Positions 40,144-62,699 of a DNA stretch of 64,000 bases are shown here, in pieces; the stretch's first letter is position 1; each line of letters opens with the position of its first letter. The stretch spans positions 9,139,709 through 9,203,708 of the forward strand of contig CM119267.1 in the NCBI GenBank assembly GCA_051294375.1. Reading direction: 5' to 3'. This DNA comes from Paraspadella gotoi. Taxonomy: Eukaryota > Chaetognatha. The position numbers were made by a program, and so were the translations under genes. The notes under the pieces are model-generated. The model made no database searches and was not told the origin of the DNA. It saw nothing but the letters and a program-made list of their open reading frames with translations.

Positions 40144-42018
40144 ATGACAAGCAATCCATCCGCCATGATTTCGAATTCTGAAGCTCAATCTTTGAGATTA
40201 GAATTGGCGCAACTTGAAAAACTATTACGTGAGCGTCGTTCACCGTCTATGGGTTCGCAGTCGATACCTCGACCCAGTTCATCCGTCCCTTATCCAATGA
40301 CGTCTCATGGCTCATTCAACGTTCGCCCACACCGTCCCCCCGACATTCCTTACCTTCATCCTCGTGGTCAACTGAGAAACCACTCGAATTTTTCGGCGCG
40401 TGCGCGATTTAGTCTTCGAAATCCTAATTTTCCAACGCCTCTCACGGAAAAAACCGCTCCGACTCCAAGCGTCAATAAAACATGGACGAAAAAAACGGAA
40501 CCGATGACGTCAAGTAGACCTCTGGAGGTGAAATTAGATCAGACTAAGCCTTCCGATATCGCCGCGGCTAAACCGGAAGGTTCGGTGGTCATCCAACGAT
40601 CCAAGTACAAAATGACGAAGAAACTATCAACCTCGTCATCTATTGACGAAATAAATCGCACAGAAGAGGCTGCCGAAAGTTGGCGAGTCGTTTCTCGGCA
40701 TAGTATCAAAAAAATCCCATCAAACGTGGCAGTCACTCAAGGGAACTCGCCATGCTTAAAACTCGACAATTCGGTATCAGACGATTCGGCGAAAACGGGT
40801 GCTAATAATTTGAAGTATGATAAGCCCAAGCACAGTCTTTTGAAAAAAGTAAAACTGATAAGAATATCGAAAACTGACCAGCTTTCTAACGTTAAAGGGT
40901 CGACTTCGGAGGTCATTTTCGATCCAAAATATAAATTGAACAAGAAAAAATCTATTGAGGCTAATTCTACGCTGGCGGTTGCTAAGTCAGGAAATAGATT
41001 TCAATACATGTCAGAAAAAGCGCGGAAAAACAAACTGAAGTATGATAGAGCAAAGCAGATTCAGGCGGATCTTTTGAAAAAGCGCCGAAAAATCTTGAGA
41101 CCTAATAAAAAATCCGGGGTGCTGCACGTTGATGGTGCTGTGTACAAAGTGAACAAAACTAAAATGATGAAAGTGGGAAGTAATAGTATCGGAAGTAAGA
41201 AAGAAATTATGCCGAAAACAATTTCGGTAGCAATTCCGTCATCACAGAGATCCAAGCATCATTCCAAGCAGCCGCAATCGGGTAAGAAATCTACTTCTTC
41301 GCCTCACAAAACAACTAAATCAAAAGTAAAGAAGCATTGCGTATTCTACATTCGTTTTGGAAAGTGCAATAACCTTGGCTCTTGCCCGTATGTTCACGAT
41401 CCGGAAAGAGTGGCCGTCTGCACCCGATTCCTCCGTGGAACGTGCAAGGTCCAAGGCTGTCCTTTCTCTCACGAAGTCGCTCCCGAGAAAATGCCTGTTT
41501 GCTCTTACTTTTTGCGAGGAAGTTGCAGCAAAAATCCTTGTCCTTACCTGCATGTGCGCGTCAACGAAGACGCGGATGTTTGCCAAGAGTTTGTAAGCGG
41601 TTACTGCGTTCGCGGCGCCGAGTGCGACAAGAAGCACATCATGGATTGCGGTCAGAAATACGAAGCACTCTGCAAGTTGGGGATAAAGTGCAGTACCCAC
41701 GGAAGAGCTAAGAAAATTGGCAATTTCTCAAAAGTTGCTACTCCAGAAAATTCCAATTTGACTGTGCAAATTTCCGAGATCTCCGGGAAAGAGAAACCCG
41801 TTTATAAAGAAGTTCTCAGCGTAAACGAAGACGATAATAACACTTTAGGGAGCGAATCTACCTCCGCTGAAAGTTCAAAGAGCTTTACCGAAAACTTTAT
41901 CTCTTTGAAAAGCGCCCCCACCTTAAGCGAATCCAATTCAAATTTGGGAAAAGAAGCAATGGATTTCTTCAACCCAGAAAAGGGCATCAAACCTCGACTT
42001 GTACAAGTGGTAGAATGA
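40144..42018 (+). CDS. ZC3H3: ZC3H3-like CCCH zinc-finger protein
   Basis: A single-exon gene of 624 residues from the chosen ATG. The open frame extends upstream to 39949, but a strong acceptor at 40078-40079 and a run of hydrophobic poly-T-encoded residues argue for 40144 or for the next ATG at 40165. The long N-terminal part is Ser/Lys-rich and disordered, with a short leucine-rich helix (SLRLELAQLEKLLRERR). Five CCCH fingers lie at about residues 400-505: CVFYIRFGKCNNLGSCPYVH, CTRFLRGTCKVQGCPFSH, CSYFLRGSCSKNPCPYLH, CQEFVSGYCVRGAECDKKH and a more degenerate fifth ending KCSTH. The order and spacing match animal ZC3H3, which takes part in nuclear mRNA polyadenylation and export. RRP5 follows 153 bp downstream. 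Confidence 0.87.
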   Translation: MTSNPSAMISNSEAQSLRLELAQLEKLLRERRSPSMGSQSIPRPSSSVPYPMTSHGSFNVRPHRPPDIPYLHPRGQLRNHSNFSARARFSLRNPNFPTPLTEKTAPTPSVNKTWTKKTEPMTSSRPLEVKLDQTKPSDIAAAKPEGSVVIQRSKYKMTKKLSTSSSIDEINRTEEAAESWRVVSRHSIKKIPSNVAVTQGNSPCLKLDNSVSDDSAKTGANNLKYDKPKHSLLKKVKLIRISKTDQLSNVKGSTSEVIFDPKYKLNKKKSIEANSTLAVAKSGNRFQYMSEKARKNKLKYDRAKQIQADLLKKRRKILRPNKKSGVLHVDGAVYKVNKTKMMKVGSNSIGSKKEIMPKTISVAIPSSQRSKHHSKQPQSGKKSTSSPHKTTKSKVKKHCVFYIRFGKCNNLGSCPYVHDPERVAVCTRFLRGTCKVQGCPFSHEVAPEKMPVCSYFLRGSCSKNPCPYLHVRVNEDADVCQEFVSGYCVRGAECDKKHIMDCGQKYEALCKLGIKCSTHGRAKKIGNFSKVATPENSNLTVQISEISGKEKPVYKEVLSVNEDDNNTLGSESTSAESSKSFTENFISLKSAPTLSESNSNLGKEAMDFFNPEKGIKPRLVQVVE

Positions 42019-42145
42019 TGCCCGTTTGATGCCATCTCTTTATTTATTTTTTTTAAATTGTAGTGACCGTATTAAAAAAATGTATTCTTTAGTCATCTGA
42101 ATTCAAAAAGTTATGATAATTTTAGTAAAATTAAATTTCATTTTC

Positions 42146-42147
42146 AG
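42146..42147 (+). promoter_or_regulatory. Splice acceptor upstream of RRP5
   Basis: AAATTTCATTTTCAG is a good acceptor, 24 bp before the RRP5 start and 127 bp after the ZC3H3-like stop. Confidence 0.45.
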
Positions 42148-42171
42148 TTTGTATATTACTTGACCGGAACC

Positions 42172-45100
42172 ATGGGTTTCGGTGATTTGGAAGAAAACTT
42201 TCCGCGTGGCAAGAAAAGGGAGAGAGAGGAGACTTTACCGGGCGACAAAGCCATCAAAAAGCCCTCACCCAATCCAAAAATCGTTAACGACTTATTCAAA
42301 GAGTCGCCCGTCCAAAACGAGAGCTCGGACAAAGTCGTAACTAAAAGGAAAAAGAAGCCGGATCCGGAAAAGGGTCCCAAGTCTGTCGGCGCCGCCAAGA
42401 AAAAGGCGCCGAACAGCGAGAAAGAATTGGTGCGAGGAGAACCCGAAAAAATCGATCGCAACGTTTTGCCCGGAACCCTTTTGTTAGGTATGTAACGAAG
42501 CTAACTTGTCCAATGGTCCCTTATGCTTTTTGTTAAAATTAATATTTTTTTTATGCAGGAATCGTGGAATCTGTTGAGCCTTACCTCTTGCGCGTCAGCT
42601 TACCAGGTTAATTTTAAAAGATGAAATCGCTCATTAGATCAGACTTTGTATGCAATGTCTTCTTCTACATAGGTGGCATGTCGGGCGTCCTGTCCATCAA
42701 CGAAGTCTCCGTCGACTACACCAGACTTCTCAAAAAGTGGGCGGATTCGACCTCGACTCATGCCGACGAGATTTTCACGTTAGAACAGATGTTTTCGCCG
42801 GGAACGCGATTGACGACCAAAGTTTTGGCCCGAGAAGACAACAGCGACGACCAAAATCTTCGCTTGACAATCAACCCTCGCGAGGTGAACTTTCAGTTTT
42901 CGCCCGCAATGCTCGTGAAAGGTAAGTGCTGCCGTCTTCACTCAAAATTTTTATCGTAATCTCTTTACAAAGTTCTTTCATTTTTTTTAAAGTTTGATTG
43001 GTAAAGTAATAATGATGTACGTACTACGTAGTTAGTAAAAAAATTCGAACTGTTAAAATTAATTTTTAAAAAAATATATTATTATTGTCTTGATATATTT
43101 TTTTTAACATGAAGGTTTTAACTTATCTGGATGCATCTCTTCGGTGGAGGATCATGGCTACACCGTCGACATAGGAGTACAGGGGATCGTTGCTTTCGCC
43201 GACTCGAAACATTATAGGTGAGCAGTGAGCGTTTAGCAATAATAGACGAAACTAATCTTATTTTTCAATAATTTATCCTTATTTTCTTCAGCGGACCCCA
43301 GTTAAGGGTCGGACAATACGTCCAAGCGGTCGTCACCAACTCCAAAGTTGACCAACTCAAGTCGGGCGAATCTCGCAACGTCGGCCTAAAAATCGACGTC
43401 GACTTTACTAAATACGTCGTCGACGCGACGGCCAAACGAGAATTTTTTTCTCTTCTTCCCGGTCTTTGCGTCAAAGGAAAAATAGTCTCTGTCTTAAAGG
43501 AAGGAATCCGCGTCGATTTTTGTGGAAACCACGTCGGTCACGCCCACATGACTTTACTTAGTAAACCTTTGAAAGAGTACGAGAACCAATCTGAATCCGT
43601 ATTTATCGTCGTCAGCGTTTGTCAATCTACAAAAATAGTATCCTTGTCGGATATGCCTCACCTTCTGGGCCATCGGCTCTCCGTCCCCATCAGCGACCGT
43701 TTCGAATTGGAGGCCCTCCACCGCATGTCCGTGCAACGCGTTCTCGCCCGGTCCAACCACGTCGTCTTCTCTTGCGACGGAGCCCGCGCTTTGTACAACG
43801 AGTCAGTGAAGCACGCGGACAAATTCTCCCGCAAGATTTCCCGCTGCTGCCAAATCGTTGGGTTCGCGCTAGTTGAGAATGCGCTGCTGGTCAAAATGAA
43901 GTCGGAGAAGGCGACCGAGTTTATTAACAAGCTCAAGCTCATTAACGTGGGAGCCGTCGTCAAGGGCATCGTGAAACGTCACCTGCAAAATTCGATCGTT
44001 GTGGAATTAAGCGATCCGGTTAAAGTTCTAGCAAACGTGGCTGTCGAGCATTTGGTCGATTTTAAGCCCGAAAACTCGGAAGAAGCCAAAGCTGCGCGAC
44101 CCGTCGGGTCCGAAATCAAAGCCCGAGTCTTAAACGTAGACATCAACGCCGGAGCCGTCCAATTAACGTGTCAGCCGACTTTGGTCAACTCTAAGCTTTC
44201 CATTCTTCGACATATTGACGAGGCGGTCATCGATCAAGTCTATTGCGGAATCGTTTGCCACGTTTTCGAGAAGACCGACTCGGTCTTGGTGCGGTTTTAT
44301 AAACAAGCGACGGGCGTTCTTTTTTTAAAGCAGACTCCTTATCCTATAGACATGTTTTACAAAGGTTGCCCAATTTTGGTCAAGGCGACAAAAGTAGACC
44401 TCTCGCAAAACCGAATTTTTCTCCAATTGGAACACTTTAATCTCGCTCGCTACAATCGTTCTACCAAAAGCACGAAATTTGACAAATCGTTAATCGGGAG
44501 CGTGGTCGATTGTCTCGTGGTTCGTTCCTCGAAACGGGGAGTCCTGGTAAAACTTCCGTCTGAGGATTATTCGATTCTTCAAAAGACTCATGCTTCAGAT
44601 TTTCCAGAGTTGGCCCATGACATTTTATCTCGACTTACAGTTGGCTCCGCCTTGCCAATGGTGGTAATCGGCGACTCTATGGTTTCTCTTAAAAAAGAAA
44701 TTATCAAATTTTCCTGCGACTCCTCAACAGTCTCTTGGACGAAAGCCATAAAAGATGCTGAGAAGAACGAATTGATAAAGGCGGGAATGACTTTTCCCGT
44801 CACCGTCGTGGAACAAAAAGACTTCGGTATTTTCGTGGTTTTGTTCAATGGATTGCACGGTTTCGTTCCCAACAAACTGTTGACTCAAAAGTCTGTTTCG
44901 AAGCCGTCTGAAATTTATACTATTGGACAAACTCTGCTCGCCACAGTCAAGATCATCGACGAAGAGAAAAACAGAATTGTTCTTAGCACCAAGGGCAAAG
45001 ACACTGATCCACACAGTGCAGAGAGAACGGCCAATATCTTTTCCAATTACCTGTCCGAAAAAAAGTTTCTCCTTGATGGAAAGAAAATCGGAGTAGTAAC

Positions 45101-48100
45101 CGGGGAGCAAATCGAGGAAGTGAAAGAGGATCGCGTTATATGCAAATCTGGTCTGATCATAAGGGACAAGGTTAATTTCGTGTCTTCCGTTTCTAGTGGT
45201 TCGTCCGTAAAAGCCGCCGTAATTGATGTCGATCCCGTCACTGGCGACTTTTTCGGCACACTCGATCCCGACTTGGTTTCATCGATGAGTTTTCTCGAAG
45301 CAGATCCGCCCGAGCAATTCGAAGTTGTCGTTCTTCGCGTTCACGCGCCTCGTTACGCGATTGGAGTTTGGCGTCAAAAAGATCGAAAACCACTCATCTT
45401 ACACGTCGCAGCTCAAAAGTTTTACAACGACGTCGAATTTTCAGAATCTCTCCAAGTCGGGAAGCCGATCAAAGTGACCAACTTCAATCGACATCCTCTT
45501 CCGTTTTGTGTGCCAGTAGAATTTGTCAACTCTCAATTTCATTTGAAAGAAAAACGAAAAGAAAAGGCAGCGAAGACTCAAAATGAGACGGTCAACGATC
45601 TTCTGTCGAAGGACATGGAGATGTTTTATCGCATTAATCCGCTGGAAGAGGTAGGGCTGAAGCAAGGCGCTCTCATTGTCGTCACTGTCAGCGCGATTAA
45701 GGACAAATTTGTGCAAATCCTTATTGACGGCCGTATTCCCGGGAAAATATGCAAAAGCGAAATCGCGGATACTATCGAGGGTGAAAAACCGCAGTCCATC
45801 AAAGTTGGTCATCCGATCAAGGTCCGCGTCGTTGGTACATCTTTATTTGACCCTACCATGGAGGTGAGCTTTCCTCTCGGGGTTAATTGTTCTCCGATGA
45901 CGGACACTGACAAGTTGTGGGCCAAAAAGTTTGTCGTGGAAGCTACTATGAGACGCAATGTCGTCTCAAAATCTTCCTCCAGTCTCCACTTGAACCGTAC
46001 CCCCCTGTTGATAGGGCGATCAGTTTTTGGGTATGTTTTCGCCTACGAACATGACGCTAAAAGAATAATTCTTAAAATCACCCACTTTACCTATGGAATT
46101 CTGCCGTTCGTTCACGCCACAAAATGCGTCAGTCACCTTAAGAATGTTGAAAAATATTTCCCAATAGGCTCCTCGGTCAAAGTACTGGTTGAGTCCAAGC
46201 TTGACAATTACTGTTACGCCGTCACTGTGGCCGGAGTAACGTCTGCTCGGATCAAACCGTTTTCCCGCATTTTAGGCGAAGTGGTAAAAGTGACGCCCTT
46301 GTGGGCTTTTGTGAGTCTTAAGGATGAATCTGAAGGCAGAATTCACATTACCGACGCTAGAGATATGTACGGGAGAGATCCGATGTCATTAATTTTTTAT
46401 GAGGGACAAGTCGTGAACTGTTTCGTCAAATCGGGACCGACTGAACAAGATCCTTTCTATTTATTATCGACCAGAAAGAGCCGCTTGAAAGGTTTCTTCT
46501 CCTCCAAAGACATGGAAATAAGATCCTCGGACGACGTCTTTCCCGGCGCACTAATCGGCGGTTTTGTCGCTGAAACTGTTTCGACGAACGCAGATGATCC
46601 TCTGGTCAGGGTTGACGTTCAAATCAGCCCCGATGTAATGGTCGTTGTCGAGAGGGAGTACATGCCGTTTGACCTCACGGCCAAAATGATGTACTGTGGA
46701 AAATGGGTGAGGGTGAGCATTATCGAGAAGACTGTGGACGAAAAAGGTACCATCGTGATCAAGGGATCCTTAAGGAATCAAGAGACGAACGTCGGTGAAC
46801 TGTACCTTCAAAAGGAAGAGTTCGTTGCGGATGGAGTGGCGGTTTCGAGAGAAAAACGAAAGAGGACAGTTACGGAAAAAGAAGTGAGTGTTTCTCCGAA
46901 AAAGTCGAAAGTATTGCACCAAGACAAGAAAGAAAAAAAAGTTGAAAAGATAAAAGATAAAAAGAAGAAAAAAGTAAAGAAGTCCTCGACTTTTGAGGAT
47001 GAAGCAAACGAATCACTAAAACAATCGGAAAGTGTAAAAGCTTTAAGATTACCGCTCGAATGTTCCGGGTGGGATTTCAACTTTTGCGGTGGTGATCCCA
47101 AATTCTCTTTTACAAAAACTGAAACTAAAGTTCAAACCGAAGTAACGAAAACATCAGACGAGACTCCGGACGACGTTATTCGGTCAGGCGTCGTTGACGC
47201 AAACACCAAAGGACGCCACGCCGCCTTGATGGAAGAGGAAAAGACCATCCATGCTAAAGAAAAAGAATTGCTTTTGAGAGAATCACCCCAAAGCTTGGAG
47301 GATTTTGAGCGCCTCGTCGTTTCCAGTCCCAATGAATCCATGGCTTGGATCAAATTCATGGCCTTTTGTCTCCAGGAGTCGGAAGTCGAAAAAGCCCGTA
47401 ACGTGGCTCAACGAGCCCTGAAGGCTATCAATTTTCGTCGAGAGGACGAAAAGATGAACGTCTGGGTGGCGTTGCTCAATCTGGAAATGAACTATGGTTC
47501 AGAGGCGGATGTACTGGAAACCTTTAAGCGCGCCGTTCAGGAGAACGACGAGCTAAAGATTAAGCAACACATGGCGGTAATCTACTCTGAAGCGGGCAAG
47601 TTTGAATTAGCGGAGAAATTTTACTGTTCGTTGGTTAAAAAGTTTCCAACGGAGAAGCAAGTGTGGTATTCCTTCTTTCAACTTTATTTCGATCACAAGA
47701 AAAAGGTAAGACTATTGAAATAGGGTTTTGTTTGCTTTCAAAGAAGAACAATTTTCGTAAATCATTTTAATATTCTCAGGATGCAGCACGTCGTTTAATG
47801 GAACGCGCCGTTTCGACATTGACTCCAAAACTTCACATACCAATCTTGACTCGTTTCGCTGGCCTTGAGTTTAAATCGGGAGACGCCGAGCACGGTCGCA
47901 CAATCTTCGAACAAATCCTGGCCAATTTCCCAAAGCGAGTCGACGTCTGGAACTTATACGCTGACAAACTCGTTGTTGCTGGCGACATCGACGGCGCGCG
48001 CGCAGTTCTAGAACGTGCTTCTAGTCTCCAACTCGGGCCTTGCAAGATGAAGCCAATATTCAAAAAATATCTCGCTTTTGAAAAAGAGCATGGCACTGAA

Positions 48101-48178
48101 AACGAAATCAACGAAGTCAAAAGAAAAGCAGTCAATTTTGTGGAAAAAAAGAGAGAAGCTCTGTCCGAAGACGATTGA
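42172..48178 (+). CDS. PDCD11: RRP5/PDCD11, rRNA processing factor
   Basis: Six exons (42172-42487, 42559-42606, 42673-42921, 43115-43217, 43292-47705, 47780-48178) encode 1842 residues (human 1871). RRP5 is a nucleolar protein required for both 40S and 60S rRNA processing. After a Lys-rich N-terminus come about a dozen S1 RNA-binding repeats; examples are GGMSGVLSINEVSVDYTRL, GIFVVLFNGLHGFVPNKLL and LWAFVSLKDESEGRIHITD. A lysine-rich linker near residues 1440-1500 separates them from C-terminal HAT/TPR-like repeats (WIKFMAFCLQ, VWVALLNLEMNYGS, VWYSFFQLYFDHKK|DAARRLMERAV, VWNLYADKLV). Exon 5 is 4.4 kb without introns. A T-rich acceptor ends at 42147, 24 bp before the start. The glycogen synthase gene starts 228 bp downstream. 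Confidence 0.95.
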
Positions 48179-48406
48179 CGGTTCGATATTAAAGTTAATT
48201 GTGGTTTGTTTTTTTTTTCTGTGACTATCAGACTACAATTAAAATATTTTTTGTTATTGTTGCGGACTTTAATCGGGTCTTTGTTATCACGGTTTTTGTT
48301 TTCTAGTGTTTTGACTTAATACAGTGTTCAACTTGTACTGGCATTTCTTAGCGCCATTCCCTGGCGTGATTTATTAAACTTTTATAATTATCGCTTTTCG
48401 ATCACG

Positions 48407-51400
48407 ATGGGGTCACCGTCGAAACGCGTTTCGAAAGATCTCTTTTCCGCGCTCGAGATATCCGACCAAGCGGACGATATTATGGACCGCGGTTTGAGGG
48501 CCGCGGCTCGTAACTCGTGGTACTTCGAATGCGCCTGGGAAGTCGCCAATAAAGTCGGCGGCATATACACGGTTATCAGGTCAAAAGCCGGTAAGCCGAA
48601 AAGTTCTTTTACAATGTATATCAATTAATTCAACGCATAATTTATAGGAGTAACGATTGAAGAACTCGGCGATCAGTATTGTCTTCTCGGTCCCTTTAGC
48701 GAATCGTGTGTAAGAACCGAGGTCGAAATTCTAGAGCCCAGTTATGAAGGCCAGACGAGGTAAGCTTTAGTAGAATAAATATAATTTTATTAAATTTGTC
48801 CTTTTTCAGTTTAAGCTAGTCAGAATTAGGGTTCCGTGAACTGTTAATTTTTGAGGAACTTCGCTTAACCGTTAAAACTAACATTTTTAACGGTTACCCT
48901 TTAAAATCGGTTAATTTTAAAATTTTACTTTAAATTTAAAATATTATTATTTAAATCAAACTAAAGTATTTAATGGTATTTTATCTTTAACTCTTGCTCC
49001 TGAATCTTCTTTATCTTCTATTTGAGATAGATTAGGTACACATTTTAGTTGGTAAATGAAAAATTGGTTTGAGCAAACTATCTTGAATCTATCTTGATAA
49101 TTTAGCTAATCAGTTAATGCATCGTGATAAATCTTATATACAAAACTTTTTCTTTTGCCTCATAGCATCATAAAAATATACAAAAAGACAAAGAAAAACC
49201 ACAATGTAATTCTAATTCTATATTTTGTTTTCTCTTGTTTTCTCTTTCTCTCTCTCTCTTAATCTTTCGTTATTTCTCATCATTATTTTTCTAGTTGTTA
49301 GAAAATAAGTAAGAAAAACAAAAAAACACTGGAAGGGCAGAAAAAAAAAGGAAAGGTAAAAGAAAAGGGGGGGGGAAAGGAAAGAAAATAAACGAAGAAA
49401 AGAGAGTGGAAAAGAGAGAGAGAAAAAGAAAGGTACAGAAAGAGATAATGTGGGGGGAAGAAAGATTAAGTGAGAGATTAGGATAGAAAAAAGATTAAAA
49501 GGGTTAAAAATAACAAAGGAAAAAAACGGAAAAAATTGAGAAGAGAAGTGAAAAAATATGGTGATAAAAAGAGAGGAGAATAAGACATGACAGGAAAAAA
49601 AATACTTTTAAAAAATCAAAGATTTTATACCAAAAAATTTTAAAAATCATATCTAAGAATTAACCGAATTTAACCGTTAAATTAAATATTTTAACGGTTA
49701 GGTTAAAATTATTTTTAACCGTTAACAGTTATCGTAATCCAAGTCAGAATAAAAGAAGTCTAATTAAAAATACTTAAGTAAAATTAGTTTCATTTTACTT
49801 TTAATAACGAGTGGCAAACTTTTTTTATTTTTCATACAGATTTCTCCGACGCACTCTCGACTCCATGCGATCTCGCGGCGTAAAGGTGACTTACGGTCGT
49901 TGGCTCATAGAAGGCTACCCACAAGTCGTCCTCTTTGACGTTGGCTCGGCCTCGTGGAAATTAGACGATTCGAAACAAGAATTGTGGAACGTGTCGCACA
50001 TCGGCGTTCCTTGGCACGACAACGAGGCCAACGACGCCGTAGTTTTCGGATGTCTCGTCTCTTGGTTCGTTGGAGAGTTTTTGAATCAGTTGCAACTGGA
50101 AGGATCCGACGTCTCGCCCTCTTGGTCACCGACCTCGGAATCGCGAACGTCCGACGATTCCCCGACCCATCGCGCGTCCGTCGCCACGAATGGCGGTGGC
50201 TTAACTTCTTCACGACCCTCCTCCCCTCGTATCTCAATTTCACCGCGGATCACCATTCACTTTCACGAATGGCTCTCCGCGGTAGGTCTTATTTTCTGTC
50301 GCACCCGAAAGCTCAACTTGTCGACGGTTTTCACGACACACGCTACTCTGCTCGGCCGGTATCTATGCGCCGGCAACGTCGACTTTTACAATAACCTCGA
50401 GCATTTTGATCTGGACAAAGAAGCTGGCGATCGCCAGATTTTCCACCGTTACTGCATTGAGCGTGCGGCGTGCTCTCTCGCCCACGTCTTTACGACGGTG
50501 TCGCGCATCACGGGCCTCGAGGCGACCCACCTGCTCAAACGCTCCCCCGACATTATCACGCCCAACGGGCTATCGGTCAAAAAGTTCGCCGCACTTCATG
50601 AATTTCAAAATCTTCACGCCGTTGCTAAGGAGAAAATTCACAATTTTGTCCGCGGCCATTTTTATGGCCACTACGATTTCGATCTGGAGAAGACTCTTTA
50701 CTTCTTCATCGCAGGTCGCTACGAGTTTTCTAACAAGGGTGGTGACCTGTTCGTCGAGTCCCTAGCTCGTCTTAATCATCGTCTAAAGGAAATTAAGTCC
50801 GAGGTGACGGTCATCGCCTTTATCATAATGCCCACGCGAACAAATAACTTCAACGTGGAGTCGCTCCGCGGTCAGGCCATCTCCAAACAACTTCGGAACA
50901 CCGTTAACCAAGTTCAGAAAGACATTGGCAATCGACTTTACGAACATTGTCTACGCGGCCACGTGCCTTCGGGCGCCGAAATAATTTTCAAGGAGGACGT
51001 GGTAAAGCTTAAACGCTGCACTTTCAGCGTCGGGCGCACGACCCTTCCACCTGTCTGCACCCACAACGTAATTGAGGACGACGCGGATCCGGTCCTCAAC
51101 TCGGTCCGCCGTTGCCGTCTCTTCAACCATCGCGAGGATCGAGTCAAAATCATTTTCCACCCTGAATTCCTGGTCTCAACGAATCCGCTTTTCGGCATCG
51201 ACTACGACGAGTTCGTCCGCGGATGCCATCTCGGCGTCTTTCCTTCTTATTACGAGCCGTGGGGCTACACTCCGGCCGAGTGCACCGTCATGGGTATCCC
51301 ATCAGTCACGACCAACCTTTCCGGGTTCGGATGCTTCATGGCCGAGCACATTGCCGACCCACTTTCGTATGGCATATACATTGTTGATCGCCGCAAGAAG

Positions 51401-51703
51401 AACCCCGAAGAGAGTGTCAAGCAGTTGGCGCAGTACATGCTCGACTTTAGCCAACTCTCCCGACGTCAGCGGGTTATTCAGAGAAATCGGACGGAAAGGC
51501 TCAGCGAGTTGCTTGACTGGCGAAATTTAGGTACTTATTATCGACAAGCTCGTCGCCTGGGGATCGAACGCGTTTTTGGGGCGCCGGACTGCGCGGAGGA
51601 GGACGTGGACGTCGGATCGCTGCACTATTCTCGTCCCAATTCTGCTCCGCCGACTCCAAAGCAGTCAAGACCCCCGTCGCCGTTCGGGGTTGCCGCAGAA
51701 TAA
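48407..51703 (+). CDS. GYS1: Glycogen synthase, muscle/liver (GT3) type
   Basis: Three exons (48407-48590, 48648-48759, 49840-51703) encode 719 residues of the animal/fungal glycogen synthase family (human GYS1 737; the GYS1/GYS2 split cannot be resolved). The enzyme extends glycogen from UDP-glucose in the cytosol. [17 protein letters not shown] forms the UDP-glucose-binding start; [25 protein letters not shown]-like [14 protein letters not shown], and [16 protein letters not shown] with the catalytic glutamates follow. The Arg cluster of the glucose-6-phosphate site is present ([21 protein letters not shown]). The C-terminus keeps the GSK3-type phosphosite pattern [17 protein letters not shown]. 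Between EFLNQLQ and [10 protein letters not shown] there is a Ser/Pro-rich insertion of about 45 residues absent from human. An acceptor at 48305-48306 precedes the gene. Confidence 0.95.
48760..49839 (+). other. Glycogen synthase intron 2 with purine/pyrimidine tracts
   Basis: A 1080-bp intron. Repeated TTAACGGTTA-type words occur inverted near both ends (about 48840-48905 and 49665-49735), suggesting a MITE. Between them a pyrimidine-rich tract (about 49205-49280) precedes a nearly uninterrupted purine-rich tract (about 49313-49620). Confidence 0.55.
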
Positions 51704-52261
51704 AGAATATGAAAGACGGTGATGAAGTACATTTTGCTTACGTGAGGTTAGGATTGAACAGTGAGAGAGTTGTTATTGCTTGGACTTAAATTAAATTGAC
51801 TACTTAACTTATTCCTATTTTTTTTTTTTTTTTTTTTGTTACAAGAATTTCATTAGTCTCTTAACTTTAATAGAGTTAGCGTCAGGTCTAAGGACGGGCG
51901 ACATTTTCATTGATGTTTGCATTTTTTCTTTGACTCCTAATGTTTGGTCATTTTTACAATGGCCAAGGAGAGCGAGGAAGGGTTGTTCAAAATGGGAACC
52001 CGTATTATTAACTTAAAAGATGTGTTGTTTGCTGCAAAACCTGGCTGATAAGGGCATTTTTGTTTTTCAGCTTCTAGGGTTTGATTTGTGCTTTTACGGT
52101 GATATAGTTTTAAGCGTTGACATTTTTTAACGATATTTTCTTTTTTCGTTCGTTATAATTTTACTTTTTATTTTTTAAAAATAGTTATACTAATTGTTTG
52201 TCTTTATCTAGTTTGTATTGATTTAAAGTACTATCGACCTAACTTTGAAAAGACAGAGACC
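51704..52261. other. Intergenic region between glycogen synthase and BRR2
   Basis: The 558-bp gap has a long T run at about 51821-51838 and a T-rich acceptor ending at 52211. No gene or repeat boundaries were recognised. Short ORFs are not protein-like. Confidence 0.45.
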
Positions 52262-62274
<10,013 letters not shown>

Positions 62275-62699
62275 AAAGGGATAGTGTAAAAATGACTTTA
62301 TGGAGGAACACGACTTTTTCGTAAGACTCGAAGCCATAGTACTCCTTGTGAATTCCTGAATCAGGATCTTTTCCTGGAATTGTTTCAAAGACGTTCATAC
62401 TTTTTGTTTCATTCCTAAATTGTATCATATCATCTGTACCCCGAAAAGGGTAAATTCCTCACCGTTAATGTTTTTAATTTGAAAACAATTTTGTTCACCA
62501 TACAGAATAAAATAGCGTTTCGTTTTCTCTTATTTATCGTCAGCTTTAATTCCTATATTAGTCTATTATCATTTGCGTTGCAGTCGCCAGAAGATAGTTA
62601 CGACCTTACTAGTTATTGTAGTCCGTCAACTCTCATGTTAGATTCAACCGCGTTTTTCCGACATAAATTCTGGGATTTCCCAGTCTTGACAAAACAGTA
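62275..62699. other. Intergenic region downstream of BRR2
   Basis: The 425-bp gap has AATAAA-like words at about 62505 and two acceptor-like sites, TTATCGTCAG (ends 62543) and TTTGCGTTGCAG (ends 62583). No gene was recognised. Confidence 0.4.

Noticed and set aside
41357-41711. Alternative frames over the CCCH fingers of the ZC3H3-like gene
   Set aside because: Cys/His codon periodicity creates open shadow frames; the main frame has the intact fingers.
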